Origin: Methylumidiphilus sp963753955
Lineage (GTDB): Bacteria; Pseudomonadota; Gammaproteobacteria; Methylococcales; Methylococcaceae
Direction of reading: 5' to 3'
DNA length: 64,000 bases
Assembly: GCA_963753955.1 (NCBI GenBank)
Contig: CAVWEM010000007.1
Coordinates: 186,001 to 250,000, forward strand
A program made the position numbers and the translations under genes. The notes beneath the pieces are model-generated. The model worked only from the letters and a program-made list of their open reading frames with translations. It was not told the DNA's origin and made no database searches. Numbering within the stretch: position 1 is the first letter of the stretch; each line of letters starts with the position of its first letter. Positions 44,034 to 51,833 of this stretch are shown in pieces.

Positions 44034-44090
44034 GGGGGGAGGGCTAAGGGAGGTTTGACTTGGTTTCCACGAAGTCAGCGCGAACCAAGA

Positions 44091-45179
44091 CTATTTACTC
44101 AGTTTAAGCCCAAGCTTTTCCCGGAATTGGCTATAGTTTGTCGGCCGTTCCTGGGCGGCGAAATAGTCTTGGGGAAACCATACGATTTTCAGCTTCACCA
44201 TTTTGGCGGTGGGTTCGACACTATCGATGAGCATGGAAAAACGTGTGCCGTCTGCCAGCAGTGTGTTATTGGCATAAGGAACGTCAAACCATGTTAGCAG
44301 AAAATCTTTGGTAAGCATGGCCCTTAGGTCATTGTAGTTCAATTTGCTTTTTATGATGGTGTCTTCAGTGATAGGGAGGGTGTGCTTGTCGTCATTTTTG
44401 GAAATATTGACATTCACCGTGAATCGCTGGTTTTTCAAAATATTTTTCCAATCCTCATCGGAGGGCGGAGAGATGGTGAAGTGCAAGATATATTGGCCGT
44501 TGGGCGATTTTGTGCCGAACAAATCGTCAAAATGCCGATCCAGCTTGGCTAACTCAGTGCAAGGCATCATGGGCGATGATTCGTTAGGCTTGTATTCCTG
44601 CTTGCTGCATTCTTGGTTGCGCTCGGTCAGCTTAAAATAATCGATCCGTGCGTTGTGTTCTGGCGACGATTCGTTGTCCGCTTTCATCAACGTTGCAAGC
44701 TGTCGTTGGACAACAAGCTGGGCAATCTCGTTTAATGAATCCCGCTTTTTTTGCTCCAAGTCCGGATTGCTCGTTTGTACTTTTGCCAGCCGGTTGTCGA
44801 GGTGGATCATGAGCGGCTTTAGTTCAAAGTGTTCGTGGAAATTCAGCGCAAGGAGTTCCACTAACAGTTGCTCTTTCTCAGTGCTGATGTCTTCCGTGAC
44901 TTTGTCTGCCCCCACGAAGGGGCCAATGAGAGTGGAAAACATGCTAGCCCTGAGTTGGCTGTCCGACTGTTCGCGCTGAACCAGCAGGTTGGCGGTCGCC
45001 AAGGAGGACTGGTATCTGTCAGCAATGATCGTGGTGGCTATGACCGCGCTTGCGGCTATCAGCTTGCCCGCTATGTCCAGCATCTCAGACAATTTAAACC
45101 CATAAAACGATTTTTCCTTGCTGGGGGTGTCATCCTTGCCGGAATCTTGCGCGGGTTTTGCTTGGTCTTTCGCTACCAT
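44091..45179 (-). CDS. Membrane-anchored protein of unknown function
   Basis: The protein has about 362 residues. A charged N-terminus (KDQAKPAQDSGKDDTPSKEKS) precedes one transmembrane helix (MLDIAGKLIAASAVIATTIIA), then a predicted helical, coiled-coil-prone domain (QLRASMFSTLIGPF, HEHFELKPLMIHLDNRLAKV) and a beta-rich C-terminal domain (GQYILHFTISPPSDEDW, FTVNVNISKNDD). The ATG at 45179 is chosen; a longer start is possible. Composition is AT-richer than its neighbours. It was not recognised; membrane anchoring with a large sensor-like domain is all that can be said. Confidence 0.6.
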   Translation of the reverse strand: MVAKDQAKPAQDSGKDDTPSKEKSFYGFKLSEMLDIAGKLIAASAVIATTIIADRYQSSLATANLLVQREQSDSQLRASMFSTLIGPFVGADKVTEDISTEKEQLLVELLALNFHEHFELKPLMIHLDNRLAKVQTSNPDLEQKKRDSLNEIAQLVVQRQLATLMKADNESSPEHNARIDYFKLTERNQECSKQEYKPNESSPMMPCTELAKLDRHFDDLFGTKSPNGQYILHFTISPPSDEDWKNILKNQRFTVNVNISKNDDKHTLPITEDTIIKSKLNYNDLRAMLTKDFLLTWFDVPYANNTLLADGTRFSMLIDSVEPTAKMVKLKIVWFPQDYFAAQERPTNYSQFREKLGLKLSK

Positions 45180-45239
45180 GATACTTATCCTCCCACGACA
45201 TGAAGAATCTACGGATAGGCGCAGCCTGGCTGGACGCAC

Positions 45240-45398
45240 TTATAACCTTACCCACCTGCCGTCGGGCGAACAAATAAAGCCATTGATTACCGTGCCAGTG
45301 GGATAGCTCTTGCCATCCATGGAGCAGTCCGCAAACGCGGTCGCCACGGAGCAGGCGAAAAGTGCCAGGAAGACGAAAATCAAATGGATGGGTTTCAT
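45240..45398 (-). CDS. Small secreted Cys-containing protein (52 residues)
   Basis: Translating the minus strand gives a signal peptide (MKPIHLIFVFLALFACSVATAFA) and a mature segment CSMDGKSYPTGTVINGF, then ICSPDGRWVRL, with two cysteines placed for a disulfide. This layout recalls small periplasmic DUF1496-type proteins. It lies just upstream of the membrane-anchored unknown gene and could be its operon partner. The signal peptide and compact fold make it a likely real gene. Confidence 0.6.
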   Translation of the reverse strand: MKPIHLIFVFLALFACSVATAFADCSMDGKSYPTGTVINGFICSPDGRWVRL

Positions 45399-45654
45399 AG
45401 TGTTGGTCTCGACATGGGCGTTTAAGGGGATCGAAAGTGCAGGTTGATTTTACAGGCTATGGGCTTCGCCAATCAATCGGCCTTGGGGGATTTTTCTTCG
45501 ACCCTTGGGACAGTCGGCAGCGCTTATGGTTTTCGTGGCGCTTGGGGTATAAAATCAATAGCTTCAAGATCTAGATCCGGAACATGCCCGGCTTTGCGGA
45601 TAAAACGCGCGGTGTCGCTCCGGATAAACCTTAACCAACCACCCGGAGAAAAAC

Positions 45655-46641
45655 ATGGCCCTCATGGACTTCCTCAAGAAACAATTCATCGACGTCATCC
45701 AATGGACGGAGGCGGCGGACGGGGTATTGGCCCACCGTTTTCCGACCAGGGATTTTGAAATCCAAAACGGCGCGAAGCTCACCGTCCGCGAATCGCAAAT
45801 GGCCTTGTTCGCGGACGAAGGGCAGATCGCCGACGTGTTCGGTCCCGGCCTTTACACCCTGGACACCGAGACCCTGCCTTTGCTGACCAACCTGAAAAAT
45901 TGGGACAAGCTGTTCGCCTCGCCATTCAAATCCGAGGTTTATTTCTTCAGCACCCGGCAGCAATTGGATCGCAAATGGGGGACGCCTGGCCCTATCACCA
46001 TCCGCGACAAGGAATTCGGCATCGTGCGCCTGCGCGCCTTCGGCAATTATTCCTACCATTTGGCCGACCCGAAGAAGTTCTATCTTAATGTCAGCGGCAC
46101 ACTCGAGGAATTCACCACCGAGGAAATGGAAGGACAGTTGCGCAACACCCTCGTCAGCCTGATGGGCGACATGTTCGGGGAGTCTGGCGTGTCCTTCATC
46201 GACATGGCGGCCAACCAGGAGGAGTTCGGCGCGGCCTTGAAGCAGAAAATGCTGCCGGTGTTTGACAGCTATGGCCTGGCTTTGGACACTCTGGTGGTGC
46301 AGAACGTCTCCCTGCCGGAGGAGTTGCAGAAAGTGTTGGACACCCGCATCAGTATGAACGTGCTGGGCGACATGGGCCGCTATACCCAATATCAGGTCGC
46401 CAACAGCATTCCCGACGCGGCGCGGAACGAAGGCGGCTTGGCGGGGATCGGTGCAGGTCTGGGGGCTGGGATGGGCATCGGCCAAGCCTTCGCCCAGGCG
46501 GCCCAGCCAGCCGCCCCGGCAGCGTCCGCCGACGAGGTGATGGCGACCTTGGAAAAACTGCATGGGCTGATGACCAAAGGCATCCTCTCGCCTGAGGAGT
46601 TTGAGGCGAAAAAGGTTGATTTGCTGAAAAAGCTGGGTTGA
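45655..46641 (+). CDS. SPFH-domain protein with C-terminal SHOCT module
   Basis: The 328-residue protein has a band-7/SPFH domain (VIQWTEAADGVLAHRFPTRD, IADVFGPGLYTLDTETLPLL, ITIRDKEFGIVRLRAFGNYSY), a Gly/Ala-rich hinge (about 265-293) and a C-terminal SHOCT motif (LEKLHGLMTKGILSPEEFEAKK). It belongs to the group annotated as virion-core-protein-like SPFH (YdjI-like). It probably oligomerises at the membrane; its role is unknown. A ribosome-binding site (GGAG) precedes the ATG. Confidence 0.88.
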   Translation: MALMDFLKKQFIDVIQWTEAADGVLAHRFPTRDFEIQNGAKLTVRESQMALFADEGQIADVFGPGLYTLDTETLPLLTNLKNWDKLFASPFKSEVYFFSTRQQLDRKWGTPGPITIRDKEFGIVRLRAFGNYSYHLADPKKFYLNVSGTLEEFTTEEMEGQLRNTLVSLMGDMFGESGVSFIDMAANQEEFGAALKQKMLPVFDSYGLALDTLVVQNVSLPEELQKVLDTRISMNVLGDMGRYTQYQVANSIPDAARNEGGLAGIGAGLGAGMGIGQAFAQAAQPAAPAASADEVMATLEKLHGLMTKGILSPEEFEAKKVDLLKKLG

Positions 46642-46674
46642 TCCTAGACAAGCATGTTTTCGTGGGAGTGCTTT

Positions 46675-47634
46675 CTAAGCGCGACTTTTGGCATCCGTCA
46701 CGGTTGAAAACCGCTCCCACGAAGGCTCGGCAATGGCGGTTCCCGATAGCCGCGACACATCCCAATGGGCGACGGCCCAAGCCAGCAGCTCCGCCGGTGG
46801 GGCGTCGCCGAGTTCGTTGGGGGGCGGCAGTCCTAGCAATGGCAGCAATAGGCGCAGGATGGCGGAAGGATTATGCTCGTCCACCGCTTCCGCCAGATTT
46901 TGTTTGCTCAGTTTGATGCCTAGTCTGTCCACGATGACCGGAATGTGCAGGTAATCGGGCGTGGTCAGGCCCAACAGATTTTGCAGATGGATTTGCAAAG
47001 GGGTGGATTCCAATAGGTCGCAACCGCGCAGCACCTCGGTCACAGCAGCCTCTGCATCATCGACCACTGTCGCCAGGTGATAGGCAAAGATTTGATCGCG
47101 GCGGAATACGATGAAATCGCCGAACTCGCGGCCAAGCTCCCAACGCCGCAGCCCTTGCGACTTGTCTTCAAGGTCGATCACGGCCTCCCCGACGGCGACG
47201 CGCAAGGCGTGGGCGAATCTGCGGGAATGCCCCGCATGGCGGCAGGTGCCGGGATAAATGGCCGGTTCCGACGCGGTTCGAGGCAGGGCGGCTAGGGTTT
47301 TGCGGGAGCAGACGCAGGGATAGAGCAGCCTGGCCTTGTCCAGTCGTTCCAAGGCTGTCCGGTAAGCGTCGGTCGCATGGCTTTGATAGGCGACCGGCCC
47401 GTCCCAGTGCAGGGCAAACCGTTCCAAGGTGCGCCTGATGCTATCGGCTGCCCCCCGTGTCACGCGGGGGGTGTCGGCGTCGTCAATGCGCAGCAGCCAT
47501 TCGCCGCCGCGGGATTTGGCCTGGAGAAACCCGGCCAGCGCAGTGTACAGCGAGCCAAGATGCAAAGGCCCGGTGGGCGAGGGCGCAAACCGGCCCCGGT
47601 ATTTTTGCGCGGCTTCTTGATGGCGGGGATTCAA
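46675..47634 (-). CDS. gluQ: Glutamyl-Q tRNA(Asp) synthetase
   Basis: This GluRS-like enzyme without an anticodon domain (319 residues) attaches Glu to queuosine in tRNA-Asp. It has the HIGH-type motif RFAPSPTGPLHLGSLYTALA, zinc ligands CVCSRKTL...CRH and the KMSKS-like LSKQNLAEAV. The TTG at 47634 overlaps the dksA stop (TTGA) and begins just before KYRGRFAPSPTG; an ATG at 47682 inside dksA is unlikely. The dksA-gluQ order is conserved in gammaproteobacteria. Confidence 0.93.
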   Translation of the reverse strand: MNPRHQEAAQKYRGRFAPSPTGPLHLGSLYTALAGFLQAKSRGGEWLLRIDDADTPRVTRGAADSIRRTLERFALHWDGPVAYQSHATDAYRTALERLDKARLLYPCVCSRKTLAALPRTASEPAIYPGTCRHAGHSRRFAHALRVAVGEAVIDLEDKSQGLRRWELGREFGDFIVFRRDQIFAYHLATVVDDAEAAVTEVLRGCDLLESTPLQIHLQNLLGLTTPDYLHIPVIVDRLGIKLSKQNLAEAVDEHNPSAILRLLLPLLGLPPPNELGDAPPAELLAWAVAHWDVSRLSGTAIAEPSWERFSTVTDAKSRA

Positions 47635-48071
47635 CCGATCTGCTTTTCCCGGATTTCGTCCAAGGTCTTGCAGTCGATGCACTGGGTGGCGGTGGGGCGG
47701 GCTTCCAGTCGGCGCAGGCCGATTTCCACCCCGCAGGTTTCGCAGTAGCCATAGTCGCCGCGTTCCAGGTTTTCCGCAGCCTCCTCGATCTTCTTGATCA
47801 GCTTGCGCTCACGGTCGCGGGTGCGCAATTCGAGGCTGAATTCCGATTCCTGTGTGGCGCGGTCATTGGGATCGGGGAAGTTGGCCGCCTCGTCCTGCAT
47901 ATGATGCACCGTGCGGTCGACTTCGCGCATGAGTTCGCCTTTCCAGTTCTGCAAAATGCGGCGGAAATGATCGACTTGCGCCTCGTTCATGTATTCTTCG
48001 CCTTCTTTGATCTCGTAAGGCTTGAAACTGAAAGGGGTGATATGGGGTTCGCTTGCTTTAGCTTCGGACAT
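47631..48071 (-). CDS. dksA: RNA polymerase-binding transcription factor DksA
   Basis: DksA binds the RNA polymerase secondary channel and, with ppGpp, adjusts rRNA and amino-acid promoters. The 146-residue protein shows the coiled-coil region (RRILQNWKGELMREVDRT...ADFPDPNDRA-like FPDPNDRATQESEFSLELRTR) and the C4 zinc finger CETCG...CIDC. The ATG at 48071 gives the usual length; upstream sequence is repeat-derived. Confidence 0.96.
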   Translation of the reverse strand: MSEAKASEPHITPFSFKPYEIKEGEEYMNEAQVDHFRRILQNWKGELMREVDRTVHHMQDEAANFPDPNDRATQESEFSLELRTRDRERKLIKKIEEAAENLERGDYGYCETCGVEIGLRRLEARPTATQCIDCKTLDEIREKQIG

Positions 48072-48159
48072 CCAACGGCTCCTAAACCTGAGTTTTGGTA
48101 AAAACTGCGTATTGATAGCAGAAAGCGCCCGCCGCCGCAACATCCAGAACGCAGTGACC

Positions 48160-48372
48160 AGTAATTCTCATTTCGGGCCAAAGCCATATGCCATTCTCTG
48201 TCATTCCGGCAGGGATGCCGGAATCCAGCGTCCAGGGATGGCAAACTGTGGATTGACACTTGATAGGCATCAAACACTTGCGTCACCGGCCAGTTACCTT
48301 CCATGGCCTGGATTCAGGGATTCCCTGCCGGAATGACGGGGCCTCGGGCCAAAATGAGAATTGCTGTCAGCG
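48160..48372. repeat. Palindromic composite repeat including dispersed-repeat copy B
   Basis: The left part starts near 48160 with AGTAATTCTCATTTCGGGCC and a GTCATTCCGGCAGGGATGCCGGAAT palindrome. The right part (48269-48367) matches copy A at 18515-18612 and ends GGCCAAAATGAGAATTGCTG, the reverse complement of the left end. This gives a roughly 210-bp element with terminal inverted repeats and no gene, like a MITE, inserted upstream of dksA. Confidence 0.75.
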
Positions 48373-48518
48373 AGCAGGGCCGCTGACATGGCGGGGTTTC
48401 TAGGTTAGAATAAAAAAATATCGCCGAGATCCGTCTGGAGATACTGTAGACGCAGGCGGGTGTGCCAAGGCACCTTCCTTCTCCTGGCAATCGGCCAACT
48501 CCATACGAGGACATCAAC

Positions 48519-48719
48519 ATGGCTCTTTTCCTGATTACTTTTGCCGTGATTGCCGTGGTGATCGCCATCATGGCCATTGGCGTGATGTTTGGCCGCCATG
48601 CGATCAAGGGCAGTTGCGGCGGCCCGGGCGCGGCCGATTGTGTATGCGTGGAAAAATGTGACAAACGTAAAAAGCTAGAAGCGTCGCAGAGCCTGGAGTT
48701 CTCCTCCAAAGGCTCTTGA
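48519..48719 (+). CDS. nqrM: NqrM-like small membrane protein
   Basis: The 66 residues begin with a transmembrane helix (MALFLITFAVIAVVIAIMAIGV), then the NqrM signature GRHAIKGSCGGPGAADCVCVEKCDKRKK. NqrM is needed to mature the Na+-pumping NADH:quinone reductase, probably by delivering iron to its membrane Fe site through these cysteines. In many genomes it follows nqrF/apbE, but none is present here, so the Nqr operon would be elsewhere. It is followed 35 nt later by a CBS-domain gene. Confidence 0.88.
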   Translation: MALFLITFAVIAVVIAIMAIGVMFGRHAIKGSCGGPGAADCVCVEKCDKRKKLEASQSLEFSSKGS

Positions 48720-48754
48720 GCCATCCAATAAAACCAACAAAAGAAGGGGTTGCC

Positions 48755-49150
48755 ATGCTTGCAAAAATAACCGTGGGTGAATACATGACCTCCAATCCGG
48801 TCTATTTCAGGCCGAACACGGATGTCTACGAGGCGATACGCAAACTGTTGTCGCACAAGATTACCGGGGCGCCGGTCTTGGATGAACACGGGAAGATCGT
48901 CGGCGCATTCTCCGAATTGGATTGCTTGCGCATCACCCTGAACTCGACCTATTACGAAGGCATGGGTGGCAAGGTGTCCGAATACATGACCTCAGATGTG
49001 ACCACGGTCGATGCCGACACCAGCATCCTTGAATTGGCCGAACTGTTCAGCAAATCCGCCTTGCGGCATTTTCCGGTCACGGACAATGGCAAGCTGGTGG
49101 GGGTCATCAGCCGTGTGGACGTGTTGAAGGCGCTGCTTTCCGCACAATAA
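48755..49150 (+). CDS. Tandem CBS-domain protein
   Basis: The 131 residues form a Bateman module: CBS1 (VGEYMTSNPVYFRPNTDVYEAIRKL, GAPVLDEHGKIVGAFSELD) and CBS2 (VSEYMTSDVTTVDADTSILEL, HFPVTDNGKLVGVISRVDVL). Such stand-alone modules bind adenine nucleotides and regulate partner proteins. The ATG at 48755 follows AGAAGGGG and is preferred over an earlier start overlapping nqrM. An intrinsic terminator follows. Confidence 0.9.
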   Translation: MLAKITVGEYMTSNPVYFRPNTDVYEAIRKLLSHKITGAPVLDEHGKIVGAFSELDCLRITLNSTYYEGMGGKVSEYMTSDVTTVDADTSILELAELFSKSALRHFPVTDNGKLVGVISRVDVLKALLSAQ

Positions 49151-49163
49151 GGTTTGTGTTGAA

Positions 49164-49199
49164 GGCGGCGGGATACTGTCCGTATTCCGCCGCCTTTTT
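49164..49199 (+). terminator. Intrinsic terminator after the CBS gene
   Basis: A 13-bp stem (GGCGGCGGGATAC, 49164-49176, with its complement at 49182-49194, one G-U pair) and TGTCC loop are followed by TTTTT (49195-49199). Confidence 0.92.
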
Positions 49200-49219
49200 G
49201 CGTTTTGAAGGATTTGGAA

Positions 49220-50659
49220 ATGGCAGAAACCACACTTTATTGGCACGATTACGAAACCTTCGGCGTGGATCCTCGCCGCGACGCTCCAGTCCAATTCGCC
49301 GGACTGAGGACCGATCAAGATTTGAATTTAATCGGCGATCCCTTGGTTATTTACTGCCGTCCGCCCAGTGATCGCCTGCCTTCACCTGATGCCTGTCTGA
49401 TAACGGGCATTACCCCGCAACTGGCACTGGAAAAAGGTGTGCGCGAAGCTGAATTCATCGCTGCCATCCATGCCGAGCTTGCCAAGCCTGGCACCTGCGG
49501 CTTGGGTTACAACACCCTCCGTTTCGACGACGAGGTTACCCGCAACACCCTCTACCGCAATTTCTACGATCCTTACGAGCGGGAATGGAAAGGCGGCAAT
49601 TCCCGCTGGGACATCATCGACATGGTGCGCCTGACGGCGGCATTGCGGCCTGAAGGCATCGAATGGCCCATAGACGCACAAGGCCGCCCCAGCTTCCGCC
49701 TCGAACTGCTCACCCAGGGCAACGGCATCAGCCACAGCGGCGCACATGACGCGCTGGCTGACGTGCATGCGACCCTCTCGCTTGCCCGGCTGGTCAAGAA
49801 GTGCCAGCCCCGGCTGTACGACTTCATCTGGCGCAACCGGGGCAAACATGAAGCGGCCGCGCTGTTGAAGTCCGGCAGCTTCGAGCCGGTCTTGCATGCC
49901 TCCGAGAAATACCCGGCGGAGCGCGGCTGCATTGCCGTCGTCGTCGCCTTGGTGCGCCATCCGACCAACCAGAACGAAATCGCGGTGTTCGATCTAAGCG
50001 CTGATCCCACGCCCTTGCTGGAACTGGACGCGGAAGAAATCCGCCGCCGCCTGTTCACCCGCGCCGTGGATCTGCCGCAAGGCGTGCCGCGCATCCCCCT
50101 GAAGACCGTGCATCTCAACAAGTGTCCGATTCTCGTCCCTATCACTACCCTGCGTCCCGTCGATGCCGAACGCCTGGCAATAGACTTAAGCCATTGCCAA
50201 GCCCATCTGGCCACGCTTAAACAAGCCCCGGGGCTTGCCGCCAAATTGGAGGCTGTGTTCGCCAAACCGGCGGACGCAATCGAGTCTGAAGATCCAGATT
50301 TGATGATCTACAGCGGCGGATTCTTCAGCAATACGGACAAACAGAAAATGACCAAGCTACGCGGGATGAGCCCCGAGCAATTGGCCACAGCCAAGTTAAC
50401 ATTCGACGACTGCCGCCTGCCCGAAATGTTGTTCCGCTATCGCGCCCGCAATTGGGTGGAAACCCTGGATCGAGAGGAGCAAGCCCGCTGGGAGCGATTT
50501 AGGCGCGGAAGCCTGACTGAGAAAAGTGCCAGAGGTGGATTGGTTTTATCGGAATATGAGGAACGGCTGGCGCAACTGGAAGGCCAGCCTGAAATCAGCC
50601 AGCGCGATAGGGAAATCCTCGGTCAGTTGCGGGACTGGGGGAGGATGCTCACCGCATGA
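49220..50659 (+). CDS. sbcB: Exodeoxyribonuclease I
   Basis: ExoI degrades single-stranded DNA 3' to 5' in recombination and mismatch repair. The 479-residue protein starts TLYWHDYETFGVDPRRDAP (exonuclease motif I, DxE) and continues with GYNTLRFDDEVTRNTLYRNF and NGISHSGAHDALADVHATLSLA (motif III HxxxxD), then the SH3-like and helical ExoI C-domains. The ATG at 49220 has a GAAGGA site 8 nt upstream. Confidence 0.95.
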   Translation: MAETTLYWHDYETFGVDPRRDAPVQFAGLRTDQDLNLIGDPLVIYCRPPSDRLPSPDACLITGITPQLALEKGVREAEFIAAIHAELAKPGTCGLGYNTLRFDDEVTRNTLYRNFYDPYEREWKGGNSRWDIIDMVRLTAALRPEGIEWPIDAQGRPSFRLELLTQGNGISHSGAHDALADVHATLSLARLVKKCQPRLYDFIWRNRGKHEAAALLKSGSFEPVLHASEKYPAERGCIAVVVALVRHPTNQNEIAVFDLSADPTPLLELDAEEIRRRLFTRAVDLPQGVPRIPLKTVHLNKCPILVPITTLRPVDAERLAIDLSHCQAHLATLKQAPGLAAKLEAVFAKPADAIESEDPDLMIYSGGFFSNTDKQKMTKLRGMSPEQLATAKLTFDDCRLPEMLFRYRARNWVETLDREEQARWERFRRGSLTEKSARGGLVLSEYEERLAQLEGQPEISQRDREILGQLRDWGRMLTA

Positions 50660-50717
50660 ATGGACTCCCCGTTTGATAGATTCCCGTTGGCTCCAGGGAT
50701 TTCAATCGTCCGGTGGC

Positions 50718-51662
50718 TTAACGCAAATGATGCTTCTGCATCCGGTACAGCAAGGTATCGCGGGAGATGCCAAGCAGGCGGGCGGAGCGGCTACGGTTGC
50801 CGTTGGTGCGGGCTAGGGCTTGCTGGATCAGGTCAAGTTCCACCTTTTCCAGATCAATGCCGTTCTCGGGCAAGGCGAACGCGCCTTTGTGGGCAGATAG
50901 CGGAGGGCTGATGATTTCCCGAGGCAGATTGCTTTCTTCGATGCTGCGTCCGGCCAGCAGGATGGAGAGTCTCTCGCATACATTGCGCAATTCCCGCACA
51001 TTGCCGGGCCAGGCATAGTCTTGCAGGCGGGCCAAGGCAGACTTGGTCAGGCCGGGCGGAGGCAGCTTGTGTTCGGCTGCGAAGTGGCCCATGAAGTGGT
51101 TCAGCAGCAACTGGACGTCGCCCATGCGCTCGCGCAACGGGGGAATATCCAGGGGTACGACGTTGAGGCGGTAGTAAAGATCCTTGCGAAACTCGCCGTT
51201 GGCGATCTTCTTTTCCAGGCTGGTATTGGTGGCGGCGATGACGCGCACGTCCACACGCAAGGGCTGGGTGTCGCCGACCGGCTGGATTTCGCCGGTCTCC
51301 AGGAAGCGCAACAGCTTGGCTTGTATAGGCAGGGGAAGCGAATCGACCTCGTCCATGAACAAAGTGCCGCCGTCTGCCGCTTGCAGGCGGCCGGTCTGGT
51401 TGGACACCGCGCCGGTGAAGGCACCCCGGCGATGGCCGAACAGCTCGGATTCGACCAGCGACTCAGGCAGGGCTGCGCAATTCAGCGTGATAAATGGCTG
51501 GCCGGTGCGCGGGCTATGGTTTTGCAGGGCGTTGGCAAGCACTTCCTTGCCCGTGCCGGTTTCGCCGGTGATCAACACGGTGACATCGGTCGAGGCGACC
51601 ATTTTGGCGCTACGCAGCATCGCCTCGAAATTGGGCGATTGCCCAATCAATGCTCTAAACAT
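50718..51662 (-). CDS. Sigma-54-dependent activator without an N-terminal sensor domain
   Basis: The 314 residues consist of an AAA+ domain (GETGTGKEVLANAL, the sigma-54-contacting loop HRRGAFTGAV, GGTLFMDEVDSL, R-finger region EFRKDLYYRLN) and a Fis-type HTH (RTNGNRSRSARLLGISRDTLLYRM). Like PspF, it lacks a receiver or GAF domain, so control must come from a partner protein or from its level. The target genes are unknown; the neighbours do not reveal them. Confidence 0.92.
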   Translation of the reverse strand: MFRALIGQSPNFEAMLRSAKMVASTDVTVLITGETGTGKEVLANALQNHSPRTGQPFITLNCAALPESLVESELFGHRRGAFTGAVSNQTGRLQAADGGTLFMDEVDSLPLPIQAKLLRFLETGEIQPVGDTQPLRVDVRVIAATNTSLEKKIANGEFRKDLYYRLNVVPLDIPPLRERMGDVQLLLNHFMGHFAAEHKLPPPGLTKSALARLQDYAWPGNVRELRNVCERLSILLAGRSIEESNLPREIISPPLSAHKGAFALPENGIDLEKVELDLIQQALARTNGNRSRSARLLGISRDTLLYRMQKHHLR

Positions 51663-51833
51663 TAGCTACCCTCAAAAAAAAACGGCATCGCTGCCGTGGA
51701 ACACACTTATCCAGAATCGCCGGACTATGCCGCCCCAGGACATGCCCCAAAGGCTTTGCGCAGAAGTCGCACCCGGACTCTTAATGAAGGGAATTATACA
51801 CAGTGTTTCGTGATCGGTTGAAAATTTTTCGCC

